Source: an uncultured Clostridia bacterium (lineage in GTDB: Bacteria; Bacillota; Clostridia; Oscillospirales; Oscillospiraceae). Taken from it: a stretch of DNA of 5,239 nucleotides. The notes beneath the pieces are model-generated. The model worked only from the letters and a program-made list of their open reading frames with translations. It made no database searches and had not been told where the DNA came from. The position numbers and the translations under genes were made by a program. The DNA lies in assembly GCA_937907715.1 (NCBI GenBank), contig CALERM010000250.1, positions 1 through 5,239 of the forward strand, read 5' to 3'. Below, piece by piece: positions 5,194-5,239 of the stretch; within the stretch, counting starts at the first letter, position 1; each line of letters opens with the position of its first letter.

Positions 5194-5239
5194 GCGAGAG
5201 TGCTGGAATAGGTAGACAGGCACGTTTGAGGTGCGTGTG
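5194..5239 (+). tRNA. tRNA-Leu(GAG), 5' part (3' part outside window)
   Basis: The sequence follows the bacterial tRNA-Leu pattern. The acceptor 5' strand is GCGAGAG (5194-5200), followed by TG and a D arm with stem CTG/CAG and the loop core GGAATAGGTAGA. The anticodon stem CACGT/GCGTG encloses the seven-base loop TTGAGGT, giving anticodon GAG, which reads CUC and CUU leucine codons. The long variable arm, T arm and acceptor 3' strand lie beyond the window, so closure of the acceptor stem cannot be checked. Further tRNA genes may follow in the same unit. Confidence 0.93.

Overview
The window reads as a chromosomal housekeeping stretch from a fairly GC-rich, low-G+C-phylum-type (Firmicutes/Clostridia) bacterium. 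Pointers are the strong Shine-Dalgarno sites, near-perfect sigma-A type promoters, a SpoVB-like flippase and a Clostridia-type threonine aldolase. An Oscillospirales-like gut clostridium would fit, but this is inference; no taxonomic marker is complete here. There are no signs of phage, transposase, CRISPR or other obvious mobile DNA.

Layout. The left edge holds the last 16 codons of a plus-strand gene whose C-terminus matches NADP/NAD glutamate dehydrogenase. It is followed by a strong bidirectional terminator. Positions 52-343 have no gene but carry a run of seven back-to-back hairpins, including two copies of the same 11-bp-stem palindrome. The rest of the window, up to about 5100, is a minus-strand cluster. 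In order of transcription it contains rsmE (16S rRNA m3U1498 methyltransferase), an unknown protein with about eight membrane segments, a SpoVB/MATE-like lipid-oligosaccharide flippase, a PLP-dependent threonine aldolase and a family-6 type hypoxanthine/uracil DNA glycosylase. At the right edge a plus-strand tRNA-Leu(GAG) gene starts behind a perfect consensus promoter and runs out of the window.

Transcription units inferred from sequence. rsmE has an extended -10 promoter (5074-5102) and is probably co-transcribed with the membrane protein. A hairpin followed by a T-run lies between the membrane protein and the flippase. It looks like an intrinsic terminator, but its 3' arm is also the flippase ribosome binding site and its T-run supplies part of a TTG start codon. 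The threonine aldolase has its own excellent promoter, whose -35 hexamer contains the flippase stop codon. The glycosylase start overlaps the aldolase stop by one base (TGATG), so these two form a translationally coupled pair.

The genes do not form one obvious pathway; they look like unrelated housekeeping functions. I found no clearly new multi-gene system. The items most worth a second look are the hairpin that combines terminator, ribosome binding site and start codon, the hairpin train, and the unassigned cysteine-rich membrane protein.
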